A DNA stretch of 10,547 nt from JAEUJT01 sp044225205 (lineage in GTDB: Bacteria; Myxococcota; Myxococcia; Myxococcales; Myxococcaceae), in the NCBI GenBank assembly GCA_044225205.1, contig JBGAIY010000271.1, forward strand, positions 1 to 10,547, read 5' to 3'. Of this stretch, positions 1 to 7,012 are shown piece after piece. A model generated the notes under the pieces. That model saw only the letters and a program-made list of their open reading frames with translations, did no database searches and was not told the origin of the DNA. Numbering within the stretch: the stretch's first letter is position 1; each line of letters opens with the position of its first letter. The position numbers and the translations under genes are program-made.

Positions 1-518
1 TGTCGACCCACGCGCCCCCGGCGTTCGGCCCAGCCAACGGGTTGGTTTGCCAGTAGTCGTCGATGGTGCAGAAGTACGAGCCGGGAAACTCGGCGTTGCA
101 CTTGGCATTGGCTCCGACGATGCCGCCCAAGTTGCCGTTGAAGGTCGCGGCGGTGAAGCCGGCGAAGCGAATGCGCTGTGGGTTGCGGCAACAGGTGAGC
201 TGCCGAACGCTGTCGCAGTTGCTGTTCGCGGTGTAGCCGCTCGGGCGTACCCACGAAGCCGACACCGTGGAGTCGCCCAAGGTCCACCCGTCGTAGCCGC
301 CGTTCGTGTAGCAGACGTTCGAATGGCGGCTGCTGTCAGAATACCGAGTGCTGTCGACCCACGCGCCCCCGGCGTTCGGCCCAGCCAACGGGTTGGTTTG
401 CCAGTAGTCGTCGATGGTGCAGAAGTACGAGCCGGGAAACTCGGCGTTGCATTTGGCATTGGCTCCGACGATGCCGCCCAAGTTGCCGTTGAAGGTCGCG
501 GTGGTGAAGCCGGCGAAA
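1..518. repeat. 351-bp-period in-frame duplication (1-167 and 352-518)
   Basis: Bases 1-167 match 352-518 with only a few substitutions, for example c/t at 101/452 and c/t near 151/502. The offset is 351 bp, exactly 117 codons, so the duplication adds a whole protein unit without breaking the frame. It lies in the C-terminal part of the collagen-like lipoprotein gene. The left copy is cut by the window edge, so more copies may follow. Confidence 0.9.
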
Positions 519-1315
519 TCGATGCGGCCCAGGTCAATGGAGCCGCCGTCGAGGTACAGCGGAGGACCCTGAGGCCCCACCGGGCCCGTCGCGCCGGTGG
601 TCCCAGCCGCTCCCGTCACGCCCGCCGCGCCCGTCGGCCCGGTGGCGCCCGTCGTTCCGTTCGCGCCGATGACGCCCGTGGCTCCAGTCGCTCCGGTTGG
701 GCCCGCGGCGCCGGTTGCTCCGACTGCGCCCGTCGCGCCCGTGGCGCCTTGGCCCCCGTGACAGACCGCCAGCGTACCGCCGTCGGCGAAGGTGAGGCGC
801 ACGCCTCCGGTCACGCATTCGGTGCTGAGGGGCGGCAACACTTCGCCGATGACCGACACGCCCGCGGCTCCAGTCGACCCCGTCGCGCCGGTGGAGCCCG
901 TCACTCCCATGGCACCGACTTGGCCGTTGCAGATGTTGGTGATGCCGCCGTCAGACAACTGGGTCACTCGCACGCCGCCGGTCGGGCATGAGCTCGACCC
1001 GACGGCGATGGGGTTGACCAGCACCGACGAACCCGGAGGCCCGGTGACGACTCCGCCGTCGAGCACCAGCACTTGGCCTGCGGGGCCTTGCACGCCCTGT
1101 TCACCCATGACGCCTTGGGGGCCCGTCGCTCCCGTGGCGCCGGTCGCGCCCGCGAGGCCGGGTGTTCCCGTCGCGCCCGTGGCGCCGGTGGGCCCGCGTT
1201 CTCCGGTGGGGCCAATCGGCCCTTGGGCCCCCGTCGGCCCCTGAGTGCCGCCCGACGGAGGGCACGCCATGAACGCCGACACCAGCAGAACAGAGCACCA
1301 CCGAGCGAATGACAT
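1..1315 (-). CDS. Collagen-like lipoprotein with duplicated Cys-rich C-terminal domain (partial, 3' end outside window)
   Basis: An uninterrupted minus-strand frame of 438 codons runs from the ATG at 1315 to the left edge without a stop. The N-terminus is a short hydrophobic signal ending FMAC at Cys18, a weak lipobox, so surface or outer-membrane anchoring is inferred. Gly-X-Y collagen-like stretches, mostly GAT, GPT and GPQ triplets, lie near residues 23-81, 130-150 and 186-250. Between them sit two related modules of about 24 residues, each with a TGGVR and DGG core flanked by a Cys pair. The C-terminus holds a Cys-rich unit (about residues 262-378; GIVGANAKC, WQTNPLAGPNAGG, LTCC) followed by the start of a second copy 117 residues later. 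The unit loosely resembles DUF1554/C-type-lectin-like surface domains, but I am unsure of the family. No convincing ribosome site precedes the ATG. A fragment of this gene is copied at 6725-7010. The precise function is unknown; a surface or adhesive role is a guess. Confidence 0.82.
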   Translation of the reverse strand, partial: MSFARWCSVLLVSAFMACPPSGGTQGPTGAQGPIGPTGERGPTGATGATGTPGLAGATGATGATGPQGVMGEQGVQGPAGQVLVLDGGVVTGPPGSSVLVNPIAVGSSSCPTGGVRVTQLSDGGITNICNGQVGAMGVTGSTGATGSTGAAGVSVIGEVLPPLSTECVTGGVRLTFADGGTLAVCHGGQGATGATGAVGATGAAGPTGATGATGVIGANGTTGATGPTGAAGVTGAAGTTGATGPVGPQGPPLYLDGGSIDLGRIDFAGFTTATFNGNLGGIVGANAKCNAEFPGSYFCTIDDYWQTNPLAGPNAGGAWVDSTRYSDSSRHSNVCYTNGGYDGWTLGDSTVSASWVRPSGYTANSNCDSVRQLTCCRNPQRIRFAGFTAATFNGNLGGIVGANAKCNAEFPGSYFCTIDDYWQTNPLAGPNAGGAWVD

Positions 1316-1372
1316 GGCGGTGCGTCTAGCTCGGGTTGGGTCGCGTGTAACCCCCCACACCGAATTCGACGG

Positions 1373-1720
1373 TCACTGAGCCTTGCAGACTTTGAAGACG
1401 CAGTGCCCCGACTGGCAGTCAGAATTGAACGTGCAAGCGACGCCGTTGCCCAGTTGCTTGCCGTCGCTGCCAGAGGCCGCTTTGCAGACCTTGAAGGTGC
1501 ACTGGCCCGACTCGCAGTCTGAGTTGAAGGTGCAAGCCATGCCGTTGCCGAGCTGCTTGCCGTCGCCGCTCGACGCGGCCACGCAGACCTTGAAGGTGCA
1601 ACGCCCCGATTCGCAGTCAGAATTGAAGGTGCAGGCGGCGCCGTTGCTGAGGTTCTTGTCTCCGGCCCATGAGGCCGAAGCGAGCACCAACACCGCCAAC
1701 ACTGCGATTCGAGTCGTCAT
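1373..1720 (-). CDS. Small secreted protein of three 33-residue Cys4 repeats
   Basis: This is a 115-residue protein from the ATG at 1720; an in-frame ATG 12 codons upstream lacks a signal-peptide look. Residues 1-19 form a classical signal peptide ending SASWA. The mature part is three near-identical repeats of 33 residues (99 bp) with the pattern GNGxACTFNSDCxSGxCxFKVC and Cys at 30/36/41/46, 63/69/74/79 and 96/102/107/112. That spacing suggests two disulfides per repeat in an oxidising compartment. The C-X5-C-X4-C-X4-C pattern resembles short Cys-rich modules common in myxobacterial exported proteins; I cannot name a function. It points the same way as the collagen-like gene, whose start is 57 bp downstream, so co-transcription is possible. 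Its first 23 codons and upstream DNA are copied at 4216-4334. Confidence 0.8.
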   Translation of the reverse strand: MTTRIAVLAVLVLASASWAGDKNLSNGAACTFNSDCESGRCTFKVCVAASSGDGKQLGNGMACTFNSDCESGQCTFKVCKAASGSDGKQLGNGVACTFNSDCQSGHCVFKVCKAQ

Positions 1721-1751
1721 CGGCCGACGGTAGCGGCCCTGATCACACCCA

Positions 1752-1895
1752 GTCAACGAGGGTTGGTTTCACCTCGTCGGCTCGGCTTCGAAGAGGCTCG
1801 ATGCCGCCCGTCTCATTTGCTTCTTTGTATCGGTAGAACCCTTCTCGGCTGACGCCCCTCACCTGACAGCCTTCGACACATTCGACAAGTGACTC
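1752..1895 (-). pseudogene. Fragment of a helix-turn-helix transposase N-terminus (IS481/IS3-like)
   Basis: Minus-strand translation reads NVSKAV, then with a local break GVSREGFYRYKEANETGG, then IEPLRSRADEVKPTLVDWV and a stop. The string GVSR-x-FYRYKE-x3-TGGIE-x-L is the usual helix-turn-helix opening of IS481/IS3-type transposases (established family pattern). A TGA interrupts the expected join between NVSKA and GVSR, and no catalytic DDE part follows. The sequence runs straight into the duplicated upstream region of the Cys-repeat gene at about 1758, so this marks an old insertion scar. There is no start codon or ribosome site. Confidence 0.5.
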
Positions 1896-1929
1896 AGAAG
1901 CGTCAGCTCAAGGCGAGCCTGCTACACCC

Positions 1930-2406
1930 TCAGCTGTTCGGGTCGGCTTCGTCGGCGAGCCGTCTGCCCAATGGGCTGGTCGCGGCCTGCGTTCGGTTCT
2001 CAACACCCAGCGCTCGCATCACGCTGCTGACATGCACTCGCACCGTTGCTTCAGAAATGCCGAGCGAATTGCCGATTTCCTTGTTGCTCCAACCACGCGC
2101 CAGCAAGCTCAGCACTTCGCGCTGCCGCCCGGTCAGCGGCCCCTCGCCCGCAGGCCGCGCGTCGAGCACCGCCGGGGGCACGTGCGTGCCTCCGCCCAGC
2201 ACAAACCGCAACACCGACACCAGCTCGGTACTGCTCGCGCTCTTGTGAACGTACCCCCGGGCACCGGCGCGCAGCAGATCGAGCGCCGCCGCCGTCGGCG
2301 GTGCCCCGGTGACGATGACCACCGCGGCCTCGCCACTCGCTTGCATCACCGCCTCAAACGCCGCGCGGCCTTTTGAGGCCCGGCAACCCCCAATCGAGCA
2401 GCTCAC
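1930..2406 (-). pseudogene. NarL/FixJ-family response regulator, truncated and frameshifted
   Basis: The remaining frame encodes the back half of a receiver domain (VVIVTGAPP, then LRAGARGYVHKSASS with the conserved Lys switch residue) and a complete LuxR/GerE DNA-binding domain (LTGRQREVLSLLARGWSNKE, then GISEATVRVHVSSV). The phosphoacceptor segment LLDWGLPGLK is present just upstream at about 2375-2405 but in another frame. Removing one A from the AAAA run at the junction would join it to GRAAFEAV. Everything before the LLDW segment (roughly the first 50 residues of a normal receiver, with the acidic pocket) is missing and is replaced by transposase-derived DNA on the other strand. It is therefore broken in at least two ways. 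A GTG-initiated protein carrying only the DNA-binding domain could still be made, but I see no good ribosome site. Confidence 0.8.
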
Positions 2407-3145
2407 CTCCTGGTGCCGAGGCGCTGTGGGCGGAGTCGGGTGAGTGTGTCGAGGTGGAGGCGCCGTGCGACGATGATGTCGCCAGAATTCTTCGCCGCAG
2501 GCTGCGGCAGGTCAGGGCCGACTGGGTGAGCTGCAGCAGCCTGGGCCGAAGACGACTTTGAGGGGCTGCCGCAACAGGCCATTCAGGCACGCCTGCCCGT
2601 TGAGATGCCGTCGCGTCACCGTCGGCAGCGGGTGGCCGTCGCTGAGGGGTTTTCACTGCACGCGGACACTGCGGTGCACGGAAACGACAGAGTCGGCCTC
2701 GAACGTCTGTGCAGGTAAGGCGCACGAGGGCCCATCGCCGAGTGCCGGCTTCGCAAGCTTGACGACGAGCTCTCCGAGTACACCTCCAAGCGAGGTGTCA
2801 CCTTCACGCTGACGGCCCAAGACTTGGCCCGCCGGCTGGTGGCGCTGATCCAGCGAAGAGTAACCCCACCAGTTTTCACGGCTTCTATGCGCCCCATGCG
2901 AAACTCCGTAGCCTCGGGACGGCAGCGCCAGCGCCGGTGCGCACACAGCGGCCCGCGAAAACAATCCACCAGCACACGTTTGGCACCGACGTACTGCAGT
3001 GCCCGTGAGGTGGCAGGCGAACCATCAGGGCTCCTTCTCGACACACAACGCAGCAGAAGAAAGGCTCGTCGCGCTGGGTAAGCCCACGCCCAGCCGGCTT
3101 TTGCCCAGCTCCACCGCCCCGCCTCAGCTGACCTTGGCCGCGTGA
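2405..3145 (+). pseudogene. Decayed IS91/IS801-like transposase (C-terminal half)
   Basis: The pieces are in the expected order for an IS91-type (Y2-transposase family) protein. They are CVEVEAPCDDDVARILRR in frame 3 near 2450-2500; then GFSLHADTAVHGNDRVGLER ending at an in-frame TAA at 2716 where the family has CRY; then GPIAECRLRKLDDELSEY and FTLTAQDLARRLVALI up to about 2855. After a frameshift comes FHGFYAPHAKLRSLG from 2874, then FGTDVLQCP broken by TGA at 3006, and after another shift a Pro-rich tail ending in TGA at 3143. The motifs HG-F-APHAKLR and FG-DVL-CP-CGG-R are typical of the family's C-terminus. The N-terminal zinc-binding part is absent and the protein cannot be made. Its left end coincides with the break in the response regulator. 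No element ends were identified. Confidence 0.78.
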
Positions 3146-3365
3146 GTACAACCTGAGGTTGCCAAGGGCCTTCGACCGCCAGGCTCACGCTGCGGCTCTG
3201 CCACCGGAAGTTGCAACTCGCCCACCCTCGTCAGCTTTTGTTGACCCGCTCCGGTGACGAGGTGGCCGTTCGCTATTTCGAAGGAATTAATTACCGTCTG
3301 AATAAATTTTCGTGCCTGAATTTCGCCGTAACAAAATCAGGTATTTAAATGAATTTTTCGGATCA

Positions 3366-3400
3366 AAATTGATTTAACGTCAATTTGTTGCGAAACAAAT
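3366..3400. promoter_or_regulatory. Overlapping inverted repeats upstream of the toxin-antitoxin operon (candidate autoregulatory operator)
   Basis: Two perfect 7-bp-arm inverted repeats lie in the AT-rich DNA just before the toxin start. One is AAATTGA (3366-3372) with TCAATTT (3380-3386). The other is ATTTGTT (3383-3389) with AACAAAT (3394-3400) around GCGA. The second ends 12 bp before the ATG at 3413. MqsA/YgiT-type antitoxins usually repress their own operon through a C-terminal helix-turn-helix bound to a palindrome. The region 3280-3412 is strongly AT-rich against its surroundings and would hold the promoter; I cannot fix the -10 and -35 boxes with confidence. Confidence 0.5.
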
Positions 3401-3412
3401 GGGGGCCGGGAA

Positions 3413-3700
3413 ATGTTGAAGGAACCGTTAGCTCGGTACGAAGCGCTGAAATTGGCGCGGAAAATTCTGAATGAAGGAAGCGTTGTTTTTACATCGCACG
3501 GCGCCGGGCGTGCAGACGAACGGAATTTGAGCGCCGTCGACATCAAGAACGTGATCGAGCGCGGTGTGGTCAACAATGAGGCCGAGCAGAGCGCTGACGG
3601 GCGATGGGCGTACAAAATTGAAACTCAAAAGATGGCGGTAATTGTCGGTTTCGAAGACGAAAATGAAATGAAAATCGTATCCGCCTGGAGGAAGTCATGA
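3413..3700 (+). CDS. DUF4258-like toxin of a type II toxin-antitoxin pair
   Basis: The protein has 95 residues. The centre reads VVFTSHGAGRADERNLSAVD followed by IKNVIERG, then GRWAYKIETQKMAVIVGF and a final MKIVSAWR. This fits the small DUF4258 fold: a SHxxxR-D-R motif, a short helix, then a beta sheet ending in a hydrophobic VV-x-I strand. Relatives are mostly found beside YgiT/MqsA-type antitoxins and are presumed RNases of the RelE/MqsR-like superfold; the RNase activity is inferred, not visible here. The start at 3413 follows a G-rich stretch (GGGGGCCGGG) that is only a weak ribosome site. The stop overlaps the antitoxin start as ATGA at 3697-3700, giving toxin-first order with coupled translation, as in mqsRA. 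The lower GC than its neighbours suggests horizontal acquisition. Confidence 0.72.
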   Translation: MLKEPLARYEALKLARKILNEGSVVFTSHGAGRADERNLSAVDIKNVIERGVVNNEAEQSADGRWAYKIETQKMAVIVGFEDENEMKIVSAWRKS

Positions 3701-4173
3701 AGTGCTCGGTCTGTGGAAAAGAAATGGTGGTCACAAAGGAAGACTATTCGTACAGGGAGATCGAAGTGCCGAACGTCATCCTCGGCAACATAGAGGTGCG
3801 TCGATGCAGCGAGGGCCACGTGCAGGCTGTAATCCCGCGCCTGGCTGCCTTACACAACGAACTCGCGCTGGTGATGGCCAACCAGCCGACGCGCCTTTCG
3901 CCAGCAGAGTTTCGTTTTCTGCGCAAGCACATGGGCTACGCGAGCAAGGTGTTTGCCCGGGCATTGGGGGTCGCGCCTGAGACCCTTTCTAGGTGGGAGA
4001 AGGGGCGTGAAGATCATTCTCAGGCGGCTGAACTCGCAATACGCGAGATGATCAAAGCGGGCCGAACGGCCGAAGACTATCGAGAACTCGAGCCACAGAA
4101 ACCGGCTCCAATTCGAATGAAGCTCGGGAACGCCAGTCAGTCTCCTTCGACCTGGGAACTACAGCCCGCCTAA
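3697..4173 (+). CDS. MqsA/YgiT-like antitoxin: zinc-finger plus helix-turn-helix repressor
   Basis: The protein has 158 residues. An N-terminal metal site is suggested by Cys3-x2-Cys6 and Cys37-x3-His41 (CSVCGKEM; RRCSEGH), with HVQAVIP following, as in YgiT-type zinc fingers; the last ligand is His rather than the usual Cys. Residues about 67-104 form an XRE/MqsA-type helix-turn-helix: LSPAEFRFLRKHMG, then FARALGVAPETLSRWEKGRE. The start is well supported by GGAGGA at 3687-3692, four bases before the ATG, and by the ATGA overlap with the toxin stop. Its expected jobs are neutralising the adjacent DUF4258-like protein and repressing the operon at the palindromes upstream of 3413. The Pro/Gln-rich tail after residue 130 has no recognised domain. 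Confidence 0.82.
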   Translation: MKCSVCGKEMVVTKEDYSYREIEVPNVILGNIEVRRCSEGHVQAVIPRLAALHNELALVMANQPTRLSPAEFRFLRKHMGYASKVFARALGVAPETLSRWEKGREDHSQAAELAIREMIKAGRTAEDYRELEPQKPAPIRMKLGNASQSPSTWELQPA

Positions 4174-4206
4174 GCGTCGCTGTCCCATTCTCATCTGCCC
4201 CTGGCG

Positions 4207-4296
4207 TCACACCACGCCGCTGCTGAGGTTTTTGTCTCCGGCCGACGAGGCCGAAGCGAGCACCAACACCGCCAACGCTGCCATTCGAGTCGTCAT
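4207..4296 (-). pseudogene. Truncated orphan copy of the Cys-repeat protein gene (signal peptide only)
   Basis: The ATG at 4296 opens a 29-residue frame, MTTRMAALAVLVLASASSAG followed by DKNLSSGVV and a stop. This is the signal peptide and first mature residues of the Cys-repeat protein at 1373-1720, cut off before the first Cys. DNA identity continues through the upstream region to 4334. No Cys repeat follows, so any product would be only a secreted stub of about ten residues. Confidence 0.75.
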
Positions 4297-4334
4297 CGCC
4301 CGACGGTAGCGGCCCTGGTCACACCCAATCAACG
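4216..4334. repeat. Direct repeat of 1640-1758 (constant offset 2576)
   Basis: I aligned 4216-4334 to 1640-1758 without gaps and counted about nine mismatches in 119 bases. The copy covers the leader coding region and the upstream DNA of the Cys-repeat gene, in the same orientation. Both copies stop matching after the same short string (tcaacg). Together they bracket the transposase scraps, the broken regulator and the toxin-antitoxin pair. Confidence 0.85.
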
Positions 4335-4415
4335 CGTCGCCCCGTGGTAGGAGCAACGACCGGCACCTTGGCCGCGCTCCAGAATGACTTCGGCTGCTTG
4401 GGGCGGTGACACCGC

Positions 4416-6236
4416 TCAGTGACGGGTCTCGCCCCCACCGACGGGGCTGATTTCGTCAGAGAGCAAGGCTCCCGCGGGAGAAATGAGCGCCCTCCACGAG
4501 TGTCTGACTTTGTCTTCGGCGTCTTCGTACCACCGGCCCGTAATCTCAATCGAGCCGTCGGAGCGGAGGGCCAGTTGGTCACCCAGCTGCGTCTTCGCCC
4601 CACCATTGCCTTTCGAGAGGTAGCTCCACACCGTGTGGCCAGCCGAATTGACTTTGAAGAGCCAGGTATTGGGGTGCCGGCCCGGGTGAACGTACGCCGC
4701 GAACGAGAAGTAGCACCCGCCGTCGGGGGCGGGCGCGGCGAGGCCGCCTTCGAAGTCGAGAAAGCCGGCCTTGGTCAGCGTGCGCCTCCAGCGCGGCTGG
4801 CCCTTCTGGTCGAGCCGAGCGACGACGGCCTGCGTTCTGCCGGGCTTGTAGTCTCCGTCGGAGTTGCCGCTCTGAACGGCCGCGACACACACCTCGCCGC
4901 CAGAGGTGGCCACGGCAGTCGAAAAGGTGGCCGCTGGGTCTTCTCGTGTTTGCGAGTACAGCAGGTGCTGCTCGTGCGCGTACTGCTTGCCGAGGGCGAC
5001 TGCTTCGGCTTTGGCCAGCGAGCCACCGGCGCCCCCCTCGACGGTGGGCGCATCGACGTCAGGAGGCACCGCGAAGAGGCGCACGCCTTGATTTTGCGGC
5101 CACCCTTTTGCGTCGACCAGGGGCAACACCAACATTCTCCCGTCGAGCCCCGCGTACGATTCGACGTACACGTCGTCACTCCCGGGGAAGAACAGACGCA
5201 CGGGTATGGCTGCTTGCACACTCAAGTCGGCAAACCGTCGCACCTCGACGACTTTGGGAGCGCTCAACAGCGTGTTCGAGAGCACCAAGAAACCGTTGCC
5301 CGAGGGCGTCGAAACGAATTGTTCGACCATTCGGTGGCCCTTCACCTCCAGGTCGACTCGTCGTTCTTCGAGGTTGATGCGCCAGAGGTCTCCGCGCTGA
5401 CTTGAGCCGAGGGCCAGGTACCGCTTGTCGCCGCTAAAGGCCACGCCGTACGCGGTCAGTGGCGCGCGGTACCGGTCGATGCGTTTGCTGGCCGCGTCGA
5501 TGACCCAGACCTGCGGTTCTTCGTCGCGTGGGTACTGCGACCGAAGCGACTGCTCGCTGTATTCGACCAGCGCCAACCGCTGGCCGTCGGCGCTGAAGAA
5601 GGCCCGGTTGCCGACGAATTGCAGTGGTCGTTCTCGCTTGGGCACGTCGAGGGCGCCCTCCCAGTCAAGAGTGAGGGTGTGCAGGTTCACCCGTACGAGC
5701 TCAAGCGTTGTGTAGCCCTGCAGCCCAACGGTGCCAGGGCCGAGTGTCGCGCGGGCGGCGTAAAAGAAGACGCCAGTCGGGTCGACTCCCAGCGGCTGTA
5801 CCACTTGGCGCGGCCCCCACGGCCCCACGAAGACGAGTTCGCGAAACTGGCTGGTGTGCGCATCGAACTGGCCCAGGTACGTCGCGACGGTCTCTGCGCC
5901 TTTGCGCGCGGTCGTCGTGAAGGTGACGACGCCGTCGCTGTAGTGCTGCAGTTCGATGTTCGGTTGTTTCGCGCTCAACAGGGCGGCTTGGGTCGCCGGG
6001 AATGCGGCCAGGGGCACTTCGACTTCAAGGCGCTCCCGTTTCTCGAGGTCGAGCAGCTGGTACCGCGGCCGCCCCGGCGCGGTCGGTGACCACGCGACGC
6101 CGACGAGCAAGTGCCGCTCGCTCAGCTTCCGTGGGTTCGCCAGCTTGAGGTCAGGCAGTTCGCCGACGAGCTTGAGCGTACCGGCCAAGGCTGGGCCCGC
6201 GAGAAACACTGCCAAGGCGAAAGGCTTGAGCGTCAC
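4416..6236 (-). CDS. Secreted beta-propeller-like protein of unknown function
   Basis: The protein has 606 residues and starts at GTG 6236. It has a clear signal peptide (residues 1-18, FALAVFLAGPALA) and then no further membrane segment, so it is probably periplasmic or exported. The body is a run of beta-strand-rich repeats of WD40/PQQ style: phrases such as VWVIDAASKRIDRY, YGVAFSGDKRYLALGSS, LWRINLEERRVDL, and towards the end VARLDQKGQPRWRRTL, TWLFKVNSAGHTVWSY and LALRSDGSIEITGRW. The last two resemble blades of beta-propeller proteins that recite record-like values. No catalytic motif is visible. No good Shine-Dalgarno sequence precedes the GTG. Downstream, a GCGGTG-A-CACCGC palindrome at 4403-4415 touches the stop codon. 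It is flanked by pseudogene debris on both sides and does not seem to be in an operon. Function cannot be assigned. Confidence 0.85.
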   Translation of the reverse strand: MTLKPFALAVFLAGPALAGTLKLVGELPDLKLANPRKLSERHLLVGVAWSPTAPGRPRYQLLDLEKRERLEVEVPLAAFPATQAALLSAKQPNIELQHYSDGVVTFTTTARKGAETVATYLGQFDAHTSQFRELVFVGPWGPRQVVQPLGVDPTGVFFYAARATLGPGTVGLQGYTTLELVRVNLHTLTLDWEGALDVPKRERPLQFVGNRAFFSADGQRLALVEYSEQSLRSQYPRDEEPQVWVIDAASKRIDRYRAPLTAYGVAFSGDKRYLALGSSQRGDLWRINLEERRVDLEVKGHRMVEQFVSTPSGNGFLVLSNTLLSAPKVVEVRRFADLSVQAAIPVRLFFPGSDDVYVESYAGLDGRMLVLPLVDAKGWPQNQGVRLFAVPPDVDAPTVEGGAGGSLAKAEAVALGKQYAHEQHLLYSQTREDPAATFSTAVATSGGEVCVAAVQSGNSDGDYKPGRTQAVVARLDQKGQPRWRRTLTKAGFLDFEGGLAAPAPDGGCYFSFAAYVHPGRHPNTWLFKVNSAGHTVWSYLSKGNGGAKTQLGDQLALRSDGSIEITGRWYEDAEDKVRHSWRALISPAGALLSDEISPVGGGETRH

Positions 6237-6316
6237 GACTCAAGCGTATGGGCTCCGAGGGCCGCCGCGCCAGAACCCAGGTGCTCGACAAAACCCGCAA
6301 CTGGCCCGGCTCATGC

Positions 6317-6416
6317 TCAGCGGGCCCCTTCAATCGTCTCTGTTTCTCCGCCCATGCCATTCGTGCGCCGAATGATGCGCACTTCGCGCCGCGAGCCGTC
6401 ACCGCTGACGTTCACC
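6317..6416. repeat. Direct repeat of 10448-10547 flanking the RiPP operon
   Basis: Bases 6317-6416 match 10448-10547 with one substitution (ctctgttt versus ctcggttt), at an offset of 4131 bp and in the same orientation. Identity begins exactly at the stop codon of the Spy/CpxP-like frame on both sides; the DNA outside the stop is unrelated. The right copy continues beyond the window. Confidence 0.92.
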
Positions 6417-6724
6417 ACCTCGTCGTCGCCATGCCCATTTCGGCCTGCAATTTTTCCCACGCGTCGGGGCCGACCAGCTTGCGAATCTTCAGCAGCAACG
6501 ACACCCGGTTCTTGCGCACTTGCCACTCGGCTTTGCTGACGACTTCGAGCTTGGCGAGCACCGTCGCTTCATCGGGCGCGGGCGTGGTCAGCGTGCGCTC
6601 CAGGTCGACTGCGCCTTCTTCAAGTCGGCCTCGAGCGGTATCAGCTGCTCGTTCGCGTCGAACGAGAGGTCTCGCACCTTCTTCAGCGTGTCGGCCGACA
6701 GCCCAGTTCGCTGAGCGACCTTCG
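6317..6724 (-). pseudogene. Spy/CpxP-like periplasmic protein, frameshifted 3' fragment
   Basis: Three frames together give a Spy/CpxP-type (periplasmic chaperone or metal-sensor) C-terminal half. They are KVAQRTGLSADTLKKVRDLS and LIPLEADLKKAQ in one frame (about 6610-6720); VDLERTLTTPAPDEATVLAK, AEWQVRKNRVSLLLKIRKLV and PDAWEKLQAEMG in a second (to about 6430); and VNVSGDGSRREVRIIRRTNG ending TETIEGAR in a third, with stop at 6317. The amphipathic, Arg/Lys/Leu-rich helices with a 'LSADTLKKVRDL' opening fit the family. At least two frameshifts and the loss of the N-terminus make it non-functional. Bases 6317-6416 match 10448-10547, the end of what looks like the parent gene, with a single substitution. 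At 6724/6725 it is fused to collagen-like gene sequence. Confidence 0.75.
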
Positions 6725-7012
6725 CCGGTTGCTCCGACGGCGCCCGTTGCACCCGTGGTGCCTTGAGCGCCTTGACACACCGCCAGAGTGCCTCCGTCGG
6801 CGAAGGTGAGGCCCACGCCCCGGTGACGCATTCGGTGCTGAGCGGCGGCAACACTTCACCCATGACCGAAACGCCGGCGGCGCCGGTCGAGCCCGTTGCG
6901 TTGAGCCGGTGACGCCCCTCGCACCGACTTGGCCGTTGCAGATGTTGGTGATGCCGCCGTCAGACAGCTGGGTCACTCGCACGCCGCCGGTCGGGCATGC
7001 GCTCGAGCCCAC
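6725..7012 (-). pseudogene. Internal fragment of the collagen-like lipoprotein gene, frameshifted
   Basis: This stretch aligns with 711-1000 of the collagen-like gene, including the GATGAVGATG triplets, the module TGGVRVTQLSDGGITNICNG and EVLPPLSTECVTG. It has net length changes and is split across frames (one frame from GTG 7012, then two others). It lacks the signal peptide and C-terminal domain. The collagen-like end is joined directly to Spy/CpxP-like sequence at 6724/6725, giving a chimeric pseudogene in the same orientation as both parents. Confidence 0.8.

Noticed and set aside
1..518. A CRISPR array, suggested by near-identical repeats
   Set aside because: There are only two copies of a 167-bp coding segment with a 351-bp period and an in-frame protein; no short repeat-spacer pattern exists anywhere in the window.
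47..991. Long plus-strand open frames opposite the collagen-like gene
   Set aside because: They are low-complexity Arg/Ala/Gly mirror frames caused by the GC-rich triplet repeats; the minus strand carries the signal peptide, Gly-X-Y pattern and Cys modules.
4403..4415. GCGGTG-A-CACCGC palindrome at the end of the beta-propeller gene as a terminator
   Set aside because: The one-base centre cannot form a normal RNA loop and no U-tract follows; it could be a protein site or chance.
4419..5405. 328-codon plus-strand frame opposite the beta-propeller gene
   Set aside because: Composition is Arg/Val-rich with no recognisable motif, and the minus frame has a signal peptide and propeller-like repeats across the same DNA.
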